Part shown: positions 12,329-24,292 of the stretch, in pieces
Numbering within the stretch: position 1 is the first letter of the stretch
How the letters are laid out: each line of letters begins with the position of its first letter
Source: Powellomyces hirtus
Lineage: Eukaryota > Chytridiomycota > Chytridiomycetes > Spizellomycetales > Powellomycetaceae
Direction: 5' to 3'
Length of the DNA stretch: 64,000 nucleotides
NCBI GenBank assembly: GCA_025526995.1
Contig: JAHLKG010000015.1
Span: 248,001 to 312,000, forward strand
Program-made: the position numbers and the translations under genes
The notes under the pieces: model-generated
Seen by the model: the letters and a program-made list of their open reading frames with translations, nothing else
What the model was told of the DNA's origin: nothing
Database searches by the model: none

Positions 12329-13752
12329 ATGACATCTATGGACCTCATGCCCGCCCGCAAACGGCGCTCACGTCTCAATGGAGCTGCAACCGATCTCGGG
12401 GGATTCCTCGACCGACTGCGAGCAACAGTGGTTTCGACGCCACTATGCATTGACAACCCGGCTGACGCTCTGCTCTCCAGGATCGACAGAGGTAGAGAGA
12501 CAAATCCTTTTCTAGCAACAGTCTGTTTCGGCAGCTCCATCCATGAGTGATGCATTTAATTACGTTTCAAGAGAACCGCAGGATCAAAGAGCAAGAGATG
12601 GAACTGGAGCGGCTCTGCATGGAACGCAGAACGCTGGATGATCGCGTGGAGGAAAACAAAAGAGTGATCTACGAGTGGGTTCTCAGCTTGCGTTTCAACC
12701 AAGTCTCTTCTACTCGCCAGTACTGGACACCATCCTGACCGGCAACTACGACCAGTCTCACGACACAAGCAGCCGCACTCAACACTGCAGTGTGGGATGG
12801 CAACGAGAAACTGGCAGAGCAGCAGGAGCGAATTCAGCAGTTCAGGTGTGGGAAGCGACACACAGATCCTCAACTGGAGCACTCGCATAATACGTGGACT
12901 GACGAATACACACCCAAGATTCACAGCTACTGCTCGCACGCGAGATATGAGAAAATTGGCACACCAACGTGAATCGGAACTGCGAACGCAGTTGGAGGAA
13001 GTCAAGTCACAAGTTCTTGAAAATGATGAGGAGACCGTAAAGCCCGTCATTGATCACATCGAAAAAGCGCTGAGTGAATTGGACAATGGTATAATGGCTT
13101 GCAACTCGCTGTCGTTGGGGACCTTGACCTTTCACACACTTCTCTTCGTGACGTATAGCTGAGGCTGCACACAAAGCAGCTTCTCAAACGCTTTCAGAAG
13201 AACATCGCGGTGCATTTTCTCAATAGTTCTTGCAAAAAAAGAGCGTTCTCATGTGGCTCACTCATGAACTCTGTCTCATAGCTGCCCTTCACGCGACAAG
13301 ATCACGTATCCTGGACACTCAACCCCTGGATGCCCCGCAGGATGAAATGCGGAATGAGAATGCGGGGCTATTTCCGACTGGGCCGAGATACGCGATGGGA
13401 TCAGATCCAATCACGGATTTTGGTACACTTCCCCCACAACAGCTTGGTCACATCCGTGAGTTGTGCTAATGGACCCTGGCTGGTCAAGTGAATAATGAAA
13501 TGCAGGACATTGAGCAACGTATCAAGAGCGTGGTTGAGCGAATCAAAGCGCAGGAGGTAGGTTTGCGTGCGGTGTGTGTCTCCTTGCAATTGAAACTGAT
13601 TAGTCACGACAGGAACGGTTGTCAGCGGTCAAACGGTAGGTGCAAAATTATGATTATGCGAAGCTCAGTAGCGTATGGTCACGTTTGTTCCAATTCTGGA
13701 CTTCCGTTTCCGTAGTCTTGCAGAGGAAGTAGAGAAACGTTCGAGCATGTGA
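12329..13752 (+). CDS. Coiled-coil protein, unrecognised
   Basis: Nine short exons with consistent phases: 12329-12491, 12572-12674, 12756-12845, 12919-13088, 13159-13209, 13282-13446, 13489-13556, 13613-13635 and 13716-13752; 289 aa. The N-terminus is basic (ARKRRSRL). Most of the rest is charged helix with heptad character, for example RRIKEQEMELERLCMERRTL, then a long Glu/Lys/Gln-rich stretch. A Pro/Gly-containing break (LFPTGPRYAMGSDPITDFG) precedes a final helix ending in EEVEKRSSM. No catalytic motif is visible. The size and all-helical build would suit a subunit of a kinetochore, nuclear-pore or centrosomal assembly, but nothing identifies which. Confidence 0.65.
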
Positions 13753-13884
13753 GCAGATGAGATGTAGACAGATGTGAACTCTATCCCAACCTATTAACGG
13801 TAACATGTGTGCGTCTGATGGTCACAGTCAATAAAAGAACTAAATATGCTATATAAAATTTAAAACCCCTCGTTCCCCTCACTC

Positions 13885-16800
13885 TCACCAAGCATTATCA
13901 TACGTAACCATTTTCACCGCGCCACTATTCGCACCCAAACTAAATACCACATACTTGTCATCACTCGTCAACGCAACCCGCGCAGCGTCAGGCGAGGGGA
14001 GCGTGGTCGTCGCCCATCGCGTCAACTGCAATTTCTGCACCGCGCCCGTATCCAGTCTAATCTGCACCACAAATGACGTGAAGCCGCTGCCCCCCGATCC
14101 ATACACTCCAACCCCGAACCCGTATTGCGCGTCGCTCGTGACCGCTAGTGTCGACCCGAATTGGACCCAGTCCCCCGAGTACGTTTTCCCGAATGTGCCG
14201 GAACCAACGTCGACGCGTTGAAACTGGGTGCTGCCCAGCAGGAAAAACAGTGTGGCGCCGTCAGGCGAGAATGTGAGTGGAAGTGGGGCCGCCGTGCCAG
14301 TTGGAACCGATATGCTTTTCAGCAACACGCCATTTCCGGGACCCGTACTCCACCACTGCATGGTCGTATTGTCCGGCGCGAACGCGAGTATCCCGCCATC
14401 CACCGTGATCACGCTCGCCAAGGGCGACACCCCATCGGCGCGCCGGGTATTCGACGGACCATACTGCCTTGTCTGCATCTTGGTTGTCAGGCTCCATTCC
14501 GTTATCGTGCCATCATCCGCGTGCGCGAAAACCCGCTCCATCTTGCCGTTGCTCGGGAGGGCCAGTTTTACAATATGCTTGTTGAGGGGCAACCGCGCCG
14601 TGTCGGCCCCGCTGGTCGTCAATGTCACATGCACGACAGTGTCGTCGCTCCAAACAATCTGATCCCCGGAGCTCGACGTCCCGGCAATAACCCGCAACCC
14701 AATCAACTGCACCACGCGCTCGGCTTGTGGGGAGACCAAGTCGGTGGCGGTGGGAGGGAACTCGTACACTGACACCCCCACACTGTTGCTGCTGCTGCTG
14801 TTGGTGGAAGCCGAGATGAGATGCGTGCAGCTGCTAGCCACGCCCCACAGCAACCGACTCGCGACGCGCGATGGAGGCGCGGCGACCAGTAACGGGAAAG
14901 ATTGGAGGTTGGTCCCGTCCCATACGGATTCGGATACCATCCCTGCACACTGGGAGGAAGTCGTGTAGTCAAATGCAGTGGTGTCACCCGAGGAGCCTCC
15001 CGTGGTGGTGGTGGTGGTGGTGTTAGTTTTCTTGACTGCGGAGTTACCCGCCCCGAGGAACAGAAACCCTTTATTTTGGGTGATCCCGACGACCCCGACG
15101 ATGACGAGGATGGCGATGAGGATGAGGAGGGGGAGGAGGATGCAGAGACAGCATTTTTTCCGTTTTTGGCGGCGGGATATGGGTGTGGACGGATCGGGTG
15201 TGAAGCCGCCTTGTTTTGGCTTTTTGGCGTTGGTGGGGTTGGTGCTAGCATCAGTAGGATGGTCAGCAGTGTCCGCCCCGTGGGCACCTTCCTCGCATTC
15301 CTCCAGATGCGCGCTTTCAATGATGGCGGGCACGGCTGCTACCATTGGCAGTTTTTTTTTGCTGCTGTTATTTGCATTATTGCTACTAATGCTATTGGTG
15401 TTCGCGTTGCTGGTGTTGGTATGAGCAACCGACGCCTGTGGGGTGCTGCTACTGCTGTTGGAGGTGATATTCCCGACCGACCCAAGTGGCGCTATTGGTG
15501 GCTGCAACTGTGTCGTCCCCACTGACGCTCGTCGGGTATTGCTGGCGGGTGCAGTGACGGCGGTCGGACTCAGGGACCACGAGGTCGTTCCGCTGCCATT
15601 GGTTGGGGAGCGCGGAAAGGCGATTCCGAGGGGTATGGGTGGTGCTGGAGGTGGTTTCGTGTCTGTGGGGTAGGTGTTAAAGGTGAGTTTCGGTGGCGTG
15701 TTGTTCAATGACGTGCTGGGTGGGAGATGTGGTGGCTTGGGTGCAGGCGGTGTTGGTGTTGGCATCTCGATCGTTGGTTTGCTGATGAAGGCGGGTGCGG
15801 AATTGGGAGGCGTAAGGTTTTGTTTGCTGGTACTGAGGTGGGGTGGAAGGGGTTGGGATGGGGGTATGTTGATCAAGGACGCGCCGTGCGGGTCGTGTTT
15901 TGAATTAGAATTGGAATTGGGATGGGCATGTTCGGGTGTGGTATGCATTGGAAGGTGATCAAACGATGCGCTTTGTTGCTGTTTGCCGGTGGTGTGGGCG
16001 AGCGAAGGCGGGGTGTTATTGAAGGATGCGCTGTGCGGGATGTGGTGATGGCGGTGGTGGGGTGGTTTGGAAGAGGGTTTTTTCGGTGACGAGTCAAATT
16101 TCACGACTGGTGATGCAGGTGGTGGTGGTTGTTGTTGTTGGCGCTTCGTCTGCTCGGCATACGGCGGGGGCAGGGATAGCGGACCTGTCCCACCACTGTT
16201 TCCCTCCTCCACTGGCGTCATAGTCTGCACCCCACCTCCCTTCACCGGCCCACCGACCACGCTCACCGGCCTACTACCCCTCTCCCCATGACCCTCCCCA
16301 ACCCACCCGCCACGACATGCATGCTCACTCTCTCGCCAGTGTCCTGTCTCCAACACCACCCGACCACCTCCCACACTGCATCGGCCACACCCGGCGGTCG
16401 CTCGGGCCGGGCCCCACTCAACACCTGTTTCATGACTACCAACTCGGATGTGATGGTGGAGAAAGGGAGGTCCCCGCCTGAAAGCACTTCGTACATGACC
16501 ATTCCGAACGCGTAGATGTCGGACCCAAACGTGGAGGATGCCCCTGAGAGTAACTCGGGTGCACACCACCGGATGGTGCCCCCCGGCAGAGTGTGCCCGG
16601 AGAGTGTGCGGATCGTCGAGGTGGTGTTGGTGGAAAGGGAGGAGGATTTGAGGGTGGAGAAACCAAAGTCGGCTAGTTTCGGGGTGCCGGCGCCATCAAC
16701 CTAATGAAAAAGCATATAATAAAAGTGAGAATGAAACCTCAGAAAAAGAGTCGCCGTGCTCGTTTCCGCGTGCTGAAGGTCCGCATTCGTACGGGATACT

Positions 16801-18078
16801 TACCAGAATATTAACCGCCTTCAAGTCCCCGTGCACGACATTGCTGGTGTGGAGGTAGTGCAGGCCCTGCGCCGACTCGTGCAGGAGTTTGAGCGTCTGG
16901 TCGGGGTATTTCTCAGCATACGACAGGAGGGTGCCGTTCTCCATCTGAAAAAAAAAAGAACCAATAATAATGCGTAGAAAGAAAATTAGAGTCAGAATCA
17001 AATACAACAGGGATGCGGAGGTTGAAGTGCGATTATCGGGTTGGAAAAGGGGATGGGGGAATCCACTTACGTATGGCATGATCATGAATGGCTGGCAGGT
17101 GAGACAAGAGGACAGAAAGTTACAAAGTTACTATACTTGATGAAGGGACACACACGGGAACAGCGCTGTCCGTTTCCATTCTGGGCCCTCGGCACTCACC
17201 TGCACCGCACTCCAACACGCACCCAACAACAACATGACATTCGGATGCCTGAGTCTAAACCACACCTCGACCTCCTTCACAAACAGCTTTTTCTTGCGTT
17301 TACTCTCCAACCCACCGGGCAGCCGCTTCACCGCCACCGTCGTCAGTCCTCTCCAGGTGCCCAAACACACTTCGCCGAACCCACCGCGCGCAAACACGTC
17401 CCCGATTTCGACTTCGTAGGAGGTGATGGTCCATTCTTTGACGGTGATGGTCGGGGTTTCGCTGCCCGACGCGCGCACGAGCGCAGTGTAGGCGGCTTTG
17501 GCGAATTTCTGTTCAGAGTCGCTCGTGGAGGAGGACGAGGAGGGCGGTGGCGAGAGCATGGTTTTTTTCACGGCTTCCATCGCTTCCGTGTACTCGCTGG
17601 GCCGCACGCCCAATGCCACGAGGATGCGTTGCTGGTCGGCGGCCAGAGCCAATAACTGGTCGTCCAACGCCTTTTTATCCGTCTCCCGATCCCGCGCGTC
17701 CTGTTCGCGGAGTCCCCTCGCATCCATTCCAATCGCGAGGTGGAGATCCGCGACGAGATAATCCAACTGGGCTCTCAAATCGTCCAATTCCGCGTCCAAT
17801 ACATGCAGCGTCACAAACCGATGCAGGAACGATTTGGAATTCAGCCGCTGCATGAAATGCAATATTTTATCCAGCAGAGCGGCAAAAACGAGGGCTTGCT
17901 GGTGCGCCCCCGGTTCCAGTTTGCCGCCGGCAGTCCGGGCAGCTAGGTGCTGCAGGCTGGTGACGGCCCGCTCGGCGCGTTCGCAGAGCGTGCGACATTG
18001 CGTTTCTTTGAGCTTGATGGCAACAACAACGGACCGGATCGCGACGACCGTGTTGTAGGCGGTGGTTATCGGGTCCAT
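13885..18078 (-). CDS. Receptor-like protein kinase: MLKL-type helical bundle, TKL-like kinase, transmembrane span, propeller-like ectodomain
   Basis: Five exons (18078-17200, 17091-17071, 16944-16804, 16700-16278, 16224-13885) give 1,267 aa. Residues 1 to about 150 form a helical bundle resembling the MLKL N-terminal domain (KETQCRTLCERAERAV; long amphipathic helices). The kinase spans about 225-480: glycine loop ARGGFGEVCLG, VAVK lysine near 251, HGD aspartate near 340, DFG at 358-360, WCAPELL; all catalytic residues are present. A Pro/Ser/Asn/His-rich linker of about 350 residues follows, then a basic stop (RRQKRKKCC) and one membrane span at about 846-872. The last 390 residues contain repeated strands such as LTFSPDGATLFFLLG and VALTSDDKYVVFSLG, typical of beta propellers. 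The first 53-nt intron between kinase and linker (16277-16225) is needed to keep frame; without it a different long frame stays open. The kinase end is probably cytosolic and the C-terminus luminal or outside. Confidence 0.82.
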
Positions 18079-18243
18079 TCGATGTCGGGAAGATAAAGGC
18101 AGAGTGAGCAGATGGGAAAGTTGGAAGGGTTAGAGAATACTACAGCGTTCCGCCAAAAACCTCGGACGGTGGGGCCTTTAGGGAACCCCCCTCCGTGACT
18201 TGAGATGTTCTGTCAAAAGCCCCATACTGCATTGTTCTCTCGC

Positions 18244-18257
18244 GTCTATAAATAGAC
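18244..18257. promoter_or_regulatory. TATA-like inverted repeat
   Basis: The stretch GTCTATAAATAGAC is an inverted repeat (GTCTAT/ATAGAC) centred on AA, so it reads as a TATA-like element on both strands. It lies 166 bases upstream of the kinase start on the minus strand, within the 862-base divergent spacer that also precedes the small basic protein gene at 18941. A role as TATA element is an inference from sequence and position only. Confidence 0.3.
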
Positions 18258-18940
18258 AATTGGAAGGCCTGTTTCGTTCTCGCGTCCAAGCAATCTTGGC
18301 GCGAACGCAAAGCTCCGATACCAAGTCGGGTACACTCTCCCCCCCCAAAATCCAAAATCAAATATCATGCTGGTCATCACTCGATGTTAGGTTGTGAAAC
18401 AATGAAAGCAGTACTGTGATTTGATGTAATCAATACCAGGTCACTTCTTTCCCTCTCACTTTTACAGTATTCCTGTGAAAAAGCACACGGAGGTACCGGT
18501 GCTTTCGAACCAGGTATTGTTTTGTTGTTTTTGTTGCCCCCACCCGTCTCTCCCCACACCTCCACATTTCACCAATAAACACCATAACAACCATAGACCA
18601 AGCAAACCAAAACACCTCCCCCTGTCAACGCACACCCCGACACCCTCCGACAACCTTTTCACCCCCACAACTCGCGCTCAAAAACTCCGCAACAGCTGCG
18701 CCACAGAATACTGAATAGAGGATCGGGGGCTTAGTTACAGTGCTATTACTCTTCTCTCGCACTGTCGTCGTTTTTCTTTTTTTTTCTGGGACTTTTACTG
18801 CGAAATTCGCTGCAGTGTTACGTCGACTATTTCCGTCCCATCCTTCATCACGCCCTCCCGTACAGTACATCTCGCCCCCTTGCCCCCTCACAGCAACGAA
18901 AAGGTTTTGCCCCGACTCGCACGCCACGCCACGCACAACC
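18258..18940. other. Intergenic region (divergent)
   Basis: Remainder of the spacer between the kinase gene and the basic protein gene. It includes a C-rich stretch at about 18329-18335 and pyrimidine-rich DNA near 18740-18790. No coding or RNA signal recognised. A TTCGAAC string at 18504-18510 is not part of a foldable tRNA. Confidence 0.4.
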
Positions 18941-19576
18941 ATGGTCAACCAAATGAACAAGGTGCGCAAAAACCTCACCCGGTCGCTCCGGGCCAAAAAG
19001 CACGGGTTCAAAGCATCCCGCCACCTGCATCCCGCCGGGCTCGTGTCCCTCTCGAACGCCACGATCCTGACTGCAATCGACTCGCTCAACAGCCAAATCA
19101 GCGAGAGTATCAATGTGCTTCCCCTGGAAATGACGGCCGCGGCTGATGCATCATCATTGACGGCAACCGACCAGAATGCGCTGTGGAGAGAGGTCCGGAA
19201 GGTGGAGAAGAAGGAGCAGGCGGTGCGCAGCGGGAAATTGGGGAAAAATAACAGCATCATCAACCCCATCCTGCTGAGCAAGAAAAAAGTCCGGCGGATG
19301 CGCACCCGCGAGAAATACAATGCGCAACGCGAGGCGGGCAATCACAGCGGCGCCGCCATGGACGTTGAGATGATGGGTAAGCGTTCCCTTTGTTGGAGCG
19401 GTTGCGAGTGGTGGAAGCTCTGAACAATGGTCTAAACTCGCTCCCATGTTGGTTTTTTTATGATGTGTGGTTTAGATGCCCCCCCTGCGGCTGCACACCC
19501 ACCACCACCACCATCCCACACCACCCCACCCGCCAACCCGTCAGGGGCAGGAACGACGCTCGGCGGGCCTCGTTAG
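18941..19576 (+). CDS. Small basic protein, unrecognised
   Basis: Two exons (18941-19376, 19476-19576) give 178 aa. The N-terminus is very basic (KVRKNLTRSLRAKKHG). The middle holds helices with LWREVRKVEKKEQAVRSGKL and LLSKKKVRRMRTREKYNAQR. The C-terminus is Pro/Ala/His-rich. This composition is common in ribosome-biogenesis factors of the Alb1/Slx9 kind, but I cannot match a family and offer that only as a guess. The start codon sits in a good context (ACCATGG). Confidence 0.65.
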
Positions 19577-20545
19577 ATGGACAAAAACGCACACACATCC
19601 TCCACTCCATTCAGTCCGATATCCCCCTCCTTTGTTGTTCCGCATGCACATGCACACACTCTCCACACAATCATGGAAAACGGGTTGTTTCTAATTTGGC
19701 CCCCTCGCCCCCTCCCCTCCCCTCCGCTACTTTTGTCTGAGTATATAAAAAAACAATCGTCCTGTAAATACCGTGGGGGTTTTTCCCGACCCATTCTTTC
19801 TAGTTGTCCGACCCGCGGGCCTTCCACCTTTGTGTTTCCTGTTTTTGTTTTTTTTGTTCCCCCGTTGGATTGGGATTTGCTGGGGAGGAGGAGGATGGTT
19901 TGACCGCCCGTGTAGAAATTCTGCACCCCCATCTCCCCCAGCGACGTACCAAACACTCCAAATATCAAACCATACCGTCGTAAGTATCCCACCCACCGCC
20001 ACAGCCCACAACGCCATCACCCACCCATCCCATTTTCTATTTTTCCGTTCTTCTTCTTCTTCTCTATCGCAAACCCCCACTCGAATCAGAATGTGAGAAA
20101 ACAAAATAAATAAATAAATAAATAGATAAATAATAATAATGATAATAATATATATACAAGAGAGACTCGATCAAGAGTTCGCGCGCGCACGCACCCCGCA
20201 TCCAAAAAAAAAAAAAAAAGAAAAAAAAACAAAGAGCCAGCGCAAAAAAAAAAAGTGTTCCAAAAGGGGGTGGCAATACCGCTGCTCGTTATGAGGGATG
20301 CGCGGGGGGTTGGGGGGGGGTGGTGGTGGTAAATCACGTGGGGTGTGATGTGTGAGGATGGTATCGCAAGCGGGGTGGGGGTTCACGGCAGCCGCGGGGG
20401 GGGGGGGGGGTATGGGTATCATAAGACTGGCGACGTGCATCCCTCGACCGCATTGCATTGCATTCCACATTGTGTGGTCCATGTTTCCATTTCATGGTCC
20501 TGCTATAAATCCCCATGACACTTTCTCCGGGTGGGTATGTTATTG
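19577..20545. other. Intergenic region rich in simple repeats
   Basis: A 969-base spacer between convergent genes. It has CA/CACACA-rich DNA, an AAATA/TAATAA-type A/T repeat at about 20101-20157, two A runs interrupted by single G or C at about 20204-20252, G-rich DNA at about 20299-20330 and a run of 15 G at 20396-20410. No coding frame with protein-like composition on either strand. Confidence 0.5.
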
Positions 20546-23306
20546 TTATTGTTGTTGCTGTTGCTGTTGTTGATGATGTTGATGATGAATGCCGTTATGC
20601 GGAGGGTGCTGGTGTGGGTGCATGGCGGCAAAGCCCATGCCCGCCGTCCCACTCCCATTCGCGCTCAGACTCGTGACGAGGGTGTCGGTCGAGCACAGGA
20701 CCAGTTCGCTGGCTCTCACGCCTTTTCCGATCCGGCTCAGGTCCAAGACGCGGGGGAGTCGCGGGGTGGTGGTAACGGGTGGTGGTGGTTGTGGTTGCGG
20801 CTGTGATGATGGATTGTTGGGTGCGGTGGTGGGATGTAGTGGTGGTAGTGGTGGTGGTGGTGGATTCACGCCATCGATATCGTCGCCTATAGACGCGCTC
20901 CGATGGGCGCTGTGGATGAGCTGCAGCAAGCCGACTTTGGTGAACGGTTTCGAGAGGTACGCGTCCATTCCCGCCGCGAGGCAGTCATCACGGTCCTTTT
21001 TGAAGCCGTTCGCAGTCAGGCCGATAATGTAAATGTCTCGGCCTTGCGGGAGGGTTCGGATGGTGCGGGTCGCAGTGAGTCCGTCCATGACGGGCATATT
21101 GACGTCGCACAGCATGATGTTGTACGGCGGGGCGGCCCGCGGATCCGAATGCCGGATAAGGTCGACTGCAATCTGGCCATTATCCGCAATGGTGACATCA
21201 CAGGGCTTGAGCATGCGGAGTAGCAACTTTTGGGTGACGGGGTTATCTTCCGCGACCAAGATTTTGAGGTCAGCGGCGGCGACGACGGCGGGTTGCGAGG
21301 CGAGCGGGGGTGCGGCGGTAGGGACGGTGAGGGTGACGGTGAAGGTCGCGCCCATGTTTTCGACCGAATCGACGCGGATGGTGCCGCCCATGGCCGTGAC
21401 GAGCTTTTTGACAATGGAGAGACCGAGGCCCGTGCCGCCAAACCGGCGGGAGATGGAGGCGTCGGCTTGCATGAAGGGCTGGAAGAGGCGGGGCACGACT
21501 GAAGGTGGGATCCCGATGCCCGTGTCGCGAACGGCAAGGGTGAGGGTGGCCGTGTTCGGGGTCGGGAGGGTGTAGGTGGCGGTTACGTGGACGAGACCAC
21601 CGGGCTGCGACAATCACCGACGAGTGTCAATTTGGCAGGTTCCATTTGTTATATATTTTTTTTAATGCCAATCATCGAAATTGACTCACCTCTGTGAATT
21701 TGACCGCATTCCCCACCAGATTCAGCAAAATTTGGCGCAGCCTAACCGCGTCCAGGACCAGGTACGGCCCGTCGTAATTACACACCACCAGATGGACATC
21801 TTTGCCCAAATCGCGCGTGATGGCGTGGATGTCAGTGAGGACTTCGTTGAGATGCGTGACATGCGGGTCCATGTCGACCATTCCCGCCATGAGTTTGGAG
21901 TAGTCGAGGATATCGTTGATGACGGACAGGAGGGTCGAGGCGGCGCGTTTGGCGGAATGCATGTATTCGCGTTGCAGGGCGTCCATGTCGGTTTCGGCCA
22001 TGAGATCCACGTGGCCACTACAAGATGATATGCGTTAACATGAGGTACATGAGCTCCGCGCGCCCTCCACTGCCGTGGATTGCTTACATTATGGAGGTGA
22101 GCGGCGTTCTCAGCTCGTGCGACATGGTGGCGAGGAAGATCTGTCCGCCGGGAAAAGAAACCGAGGGTTAGGCCCAACAAAACGTTTGAAATGAAAAGAA
22201 AGAGATGCAAAAGGCGAATTTGATCCATCACGAGCTGGCGCACATACATCCTTGTGTTTGGCTTCAATGAGCGCCGCCTCTTTGGCGCGCACGAGTTCGC
22301 GTTCGGCATGGACTTGGGTGGTGATGTCCTGGGCGGTGCCCCGCAAGCGGCCGCGGAGATGGGCTGCGGCGCCATCGAGCGGTTTGCCAAACAATCTGAT
22401 GTGGGATTCGCGCCCATCGGATTCGCGATATATGCGCTGCACGAAATTGAAGCATTCGCCCGTGATGAGGGAATCTTTGACAGCGTCTTGTATCGCGTTG
22501 CGTTCGTCGGCAGCGACGCAGGCGAGGTAGCGGTCAAAGGGAACCCGGCTCGATTTGAGTGGTGGTGGCGATGATGAGGAGGTGGCGGCGTTATGAATAC
22601 GCTGGTCGATTCCAAAGATGCGGAACCATTCGTCGGAAGCGTCGATGACGGTGACGCAGCCCGTGCGGGGGTCCGTCTCCATTTCCCAATTGCCGAGATG
22701 GGTGAGGGCTTGAGCGTCGGCGAGCATGTCGCGCTGTTTTTCGACGAGGCGGCCCCCGGCAACGACCTCTTGCACGCCCTGGACGATTTTGTGGAGGACG
22801 TGCGGCATGGCCATGGCGGTTGCGGCCGAGACGAGGGCGGTGAGGAGGCGGTTAGCAAAGATCCATCGCCAACTGGCTTGGCGGGCCTCCAATGTGTGGC
22901 CTATTCCACAAAGCATGATAAAGGTGACGAGCAGCGAGGCGACGGCTTTCTGATATCCGGTCATGGACGGCAATTTGAAGGAAAAAAAGGCGAGTTCAAG
23001 GGGGATGGCAAAGTAGGCTATCCCGATGACAAAGTCGGACCACAGTTTGGCGGCTCGATAGGAATCCGAGAATCCGCCGTCAGTGCCGTCGCCGCCGCCG
23101 TCGCCGCTGAGCGTGGTGTTTACCAGTCGTGACGAATCATTTGGGTCCAACGACGAGGTGGTGTTGATGGTGTTGGGGGCGTGCAGGTAGACGAGGGGAG
23201 CCGAGTTGACGGAAGGGAGGAGGAGGAAGCAAACGCCGACTGCGGTGAGCAGCAGTAACGGGCCTAGACACGAAGTGCCCAGGCCGGGTGTAGCAGGTAC
23301 AGGCAT
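20546..23306 (-). CDS. Ethylene-receptor-like hybrid histidine kinase
   Basis: Four exons (23306-22248, 22140-22088, 22017-21690, 21604-20546) encode 832 aa. Order: signal peptide or first span (residues 12-34), then three membrane spans at about 88-175 matching the ethylene-binding domain of plant ETR1-type receptors (SDFVIGIAYFAIPLEL, then FIMLCGIGHTLE). D91, C133 and H137 correspond to ETR1 D25, C65 and H69, the residues needed for copper and ethylene binding. A PAS-like region follows (about 197-330; plant receptors have GAF here), then HisKA with the H-box ATMSHELRTPL (H361), an ATPase domain with DTGIGIP and GGTGLGLSIVKKL, and a receiver domain (VAEDNPVTQ, CDVNMPVMDG with D647, LSKP). 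The C-terminus is Pro-rich and ends in a His/Gln tract. All phosphorelay residues are present. It probably sits in an internal membrane. Confidence 0.92.
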
Positions 23307-23978
23307 CGCGTATGACTGAAGAGAAAAAGATCCTCAAGCAGGAGATGCTGTGCGGGGAGGCGTGGACCAGCGGAAAGTGCTGAGGGCCGGGAATGGTTGT
23401 TGCCGTTGTGAAGGGGGAGGGCTGGAACGGGTGAGGTTGATGGTGGTGGGCAAAATAAAGTCGGCCGGAGAAGGAAGCGGTGGGTCGCGGGGAGAAGCGA
23501 TATGGAGGGGCTCTACCGTTAGCAGTACCGAGAAAACAAAATAAGGTTTTGGCCGTGTATGGGAAGTTTTGATAGAAACAGGTCACACACTGGCGAAGAT
23601 GGAGAAAGGGGTGTGCAGAGGAGTGGCTTTTTGAAGAAGGAGTGTAAGAGTGATAGGAGGAAGGATATTGGCGGAAAAAGAGAGACAAGGGTTGGAAGGA
23701 ACAAGATGGATATGGATATCATAGTAAAGAAGAAGGACCCCTGCGAGATAGAGTATGTATGGTATTTTTGGGGGGGAAAGCGGGTGTCTACGAAGACGGG
23801 TTGGGGTTACCAACACGAGACGAGGGATCCGCGGGGGACAGGGACATCATGTCAGCAAGGACGAAGGACAGACGCAAGACCACAGACAGACGAGCAGCGA
23901 GTGTGACGGACGAGTCCGTAGAGGGTGGGGTTACTCCCTCCCCTCTCTCGACACACACATAGACCGACTATCGATACA

Positions 23979-24043
23979 GTGAGTGAGTGAGTGAGTGAGT
24001 GAGTGAGTGAGTGAGTGAGTGAGTGAGTGAGTGAGTGAGTGAG
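23979..24043 (+). repeat. (GTGA)n microsatellite
   Basis: An almost perfect tetranucleotide repeat of about 16 units of GTGA (GAGT), in the divergent spacer between the histidine kinase and RhoGAP genes. Confidence 0.95.
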
Positions 24044-24261
24044 AGTGGGTATTAGATCCATGGGAGAGTAAGGACGACGACGTCATGGTCCCCCGCGTTT
24101 ATTCAGATGGCCAACCGTCTCTCTCTCTTAGTCACTCCTCTCCTATATTTAGCCATGTCATTTCTCCCCATTCATTCAAACGCCTCCCTCTCCATTCCAT
24201 GCATCCATGCACTCATCCCATCAGTCAGTCACTTCAATAGTCACAAGTCACTTGACTCGCT

Positions 24262-24292
24262 GTCAGTCAGTCAGTCAGTCAGTCAGTCAGTG
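24262..24292 (+). repeat. (GTCA)n microsatellite
   Basis: About seven and a half units of GTCA in tandem, in the same spacer and about 220 bases from the GTGA repeat. Confidence 0.9.

Noticed and set aside
14900..15700. Several plus-strand frames of 150-200 codons
   Set aside because: They are complements of the Pro/Ser/Thr-rich linker and membrane region of the kinase and have Gly/Val-rich biased composition.
13885..16569. An 894-codon open frame reading through the kinase C-lobe region in a different frame
   Set aside because: The first 115 residues are an out-of-frame reading of the kinase exon; the kinase frame with conserved motifs plus a 53-base intron joins correctly to the remaining 780 codons.
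18498..18530. Possible tRNA T-arm (TTCGAAC string)
   Set aside because: No matching acceptor, D or anticodon stems could be drawn on either strand.
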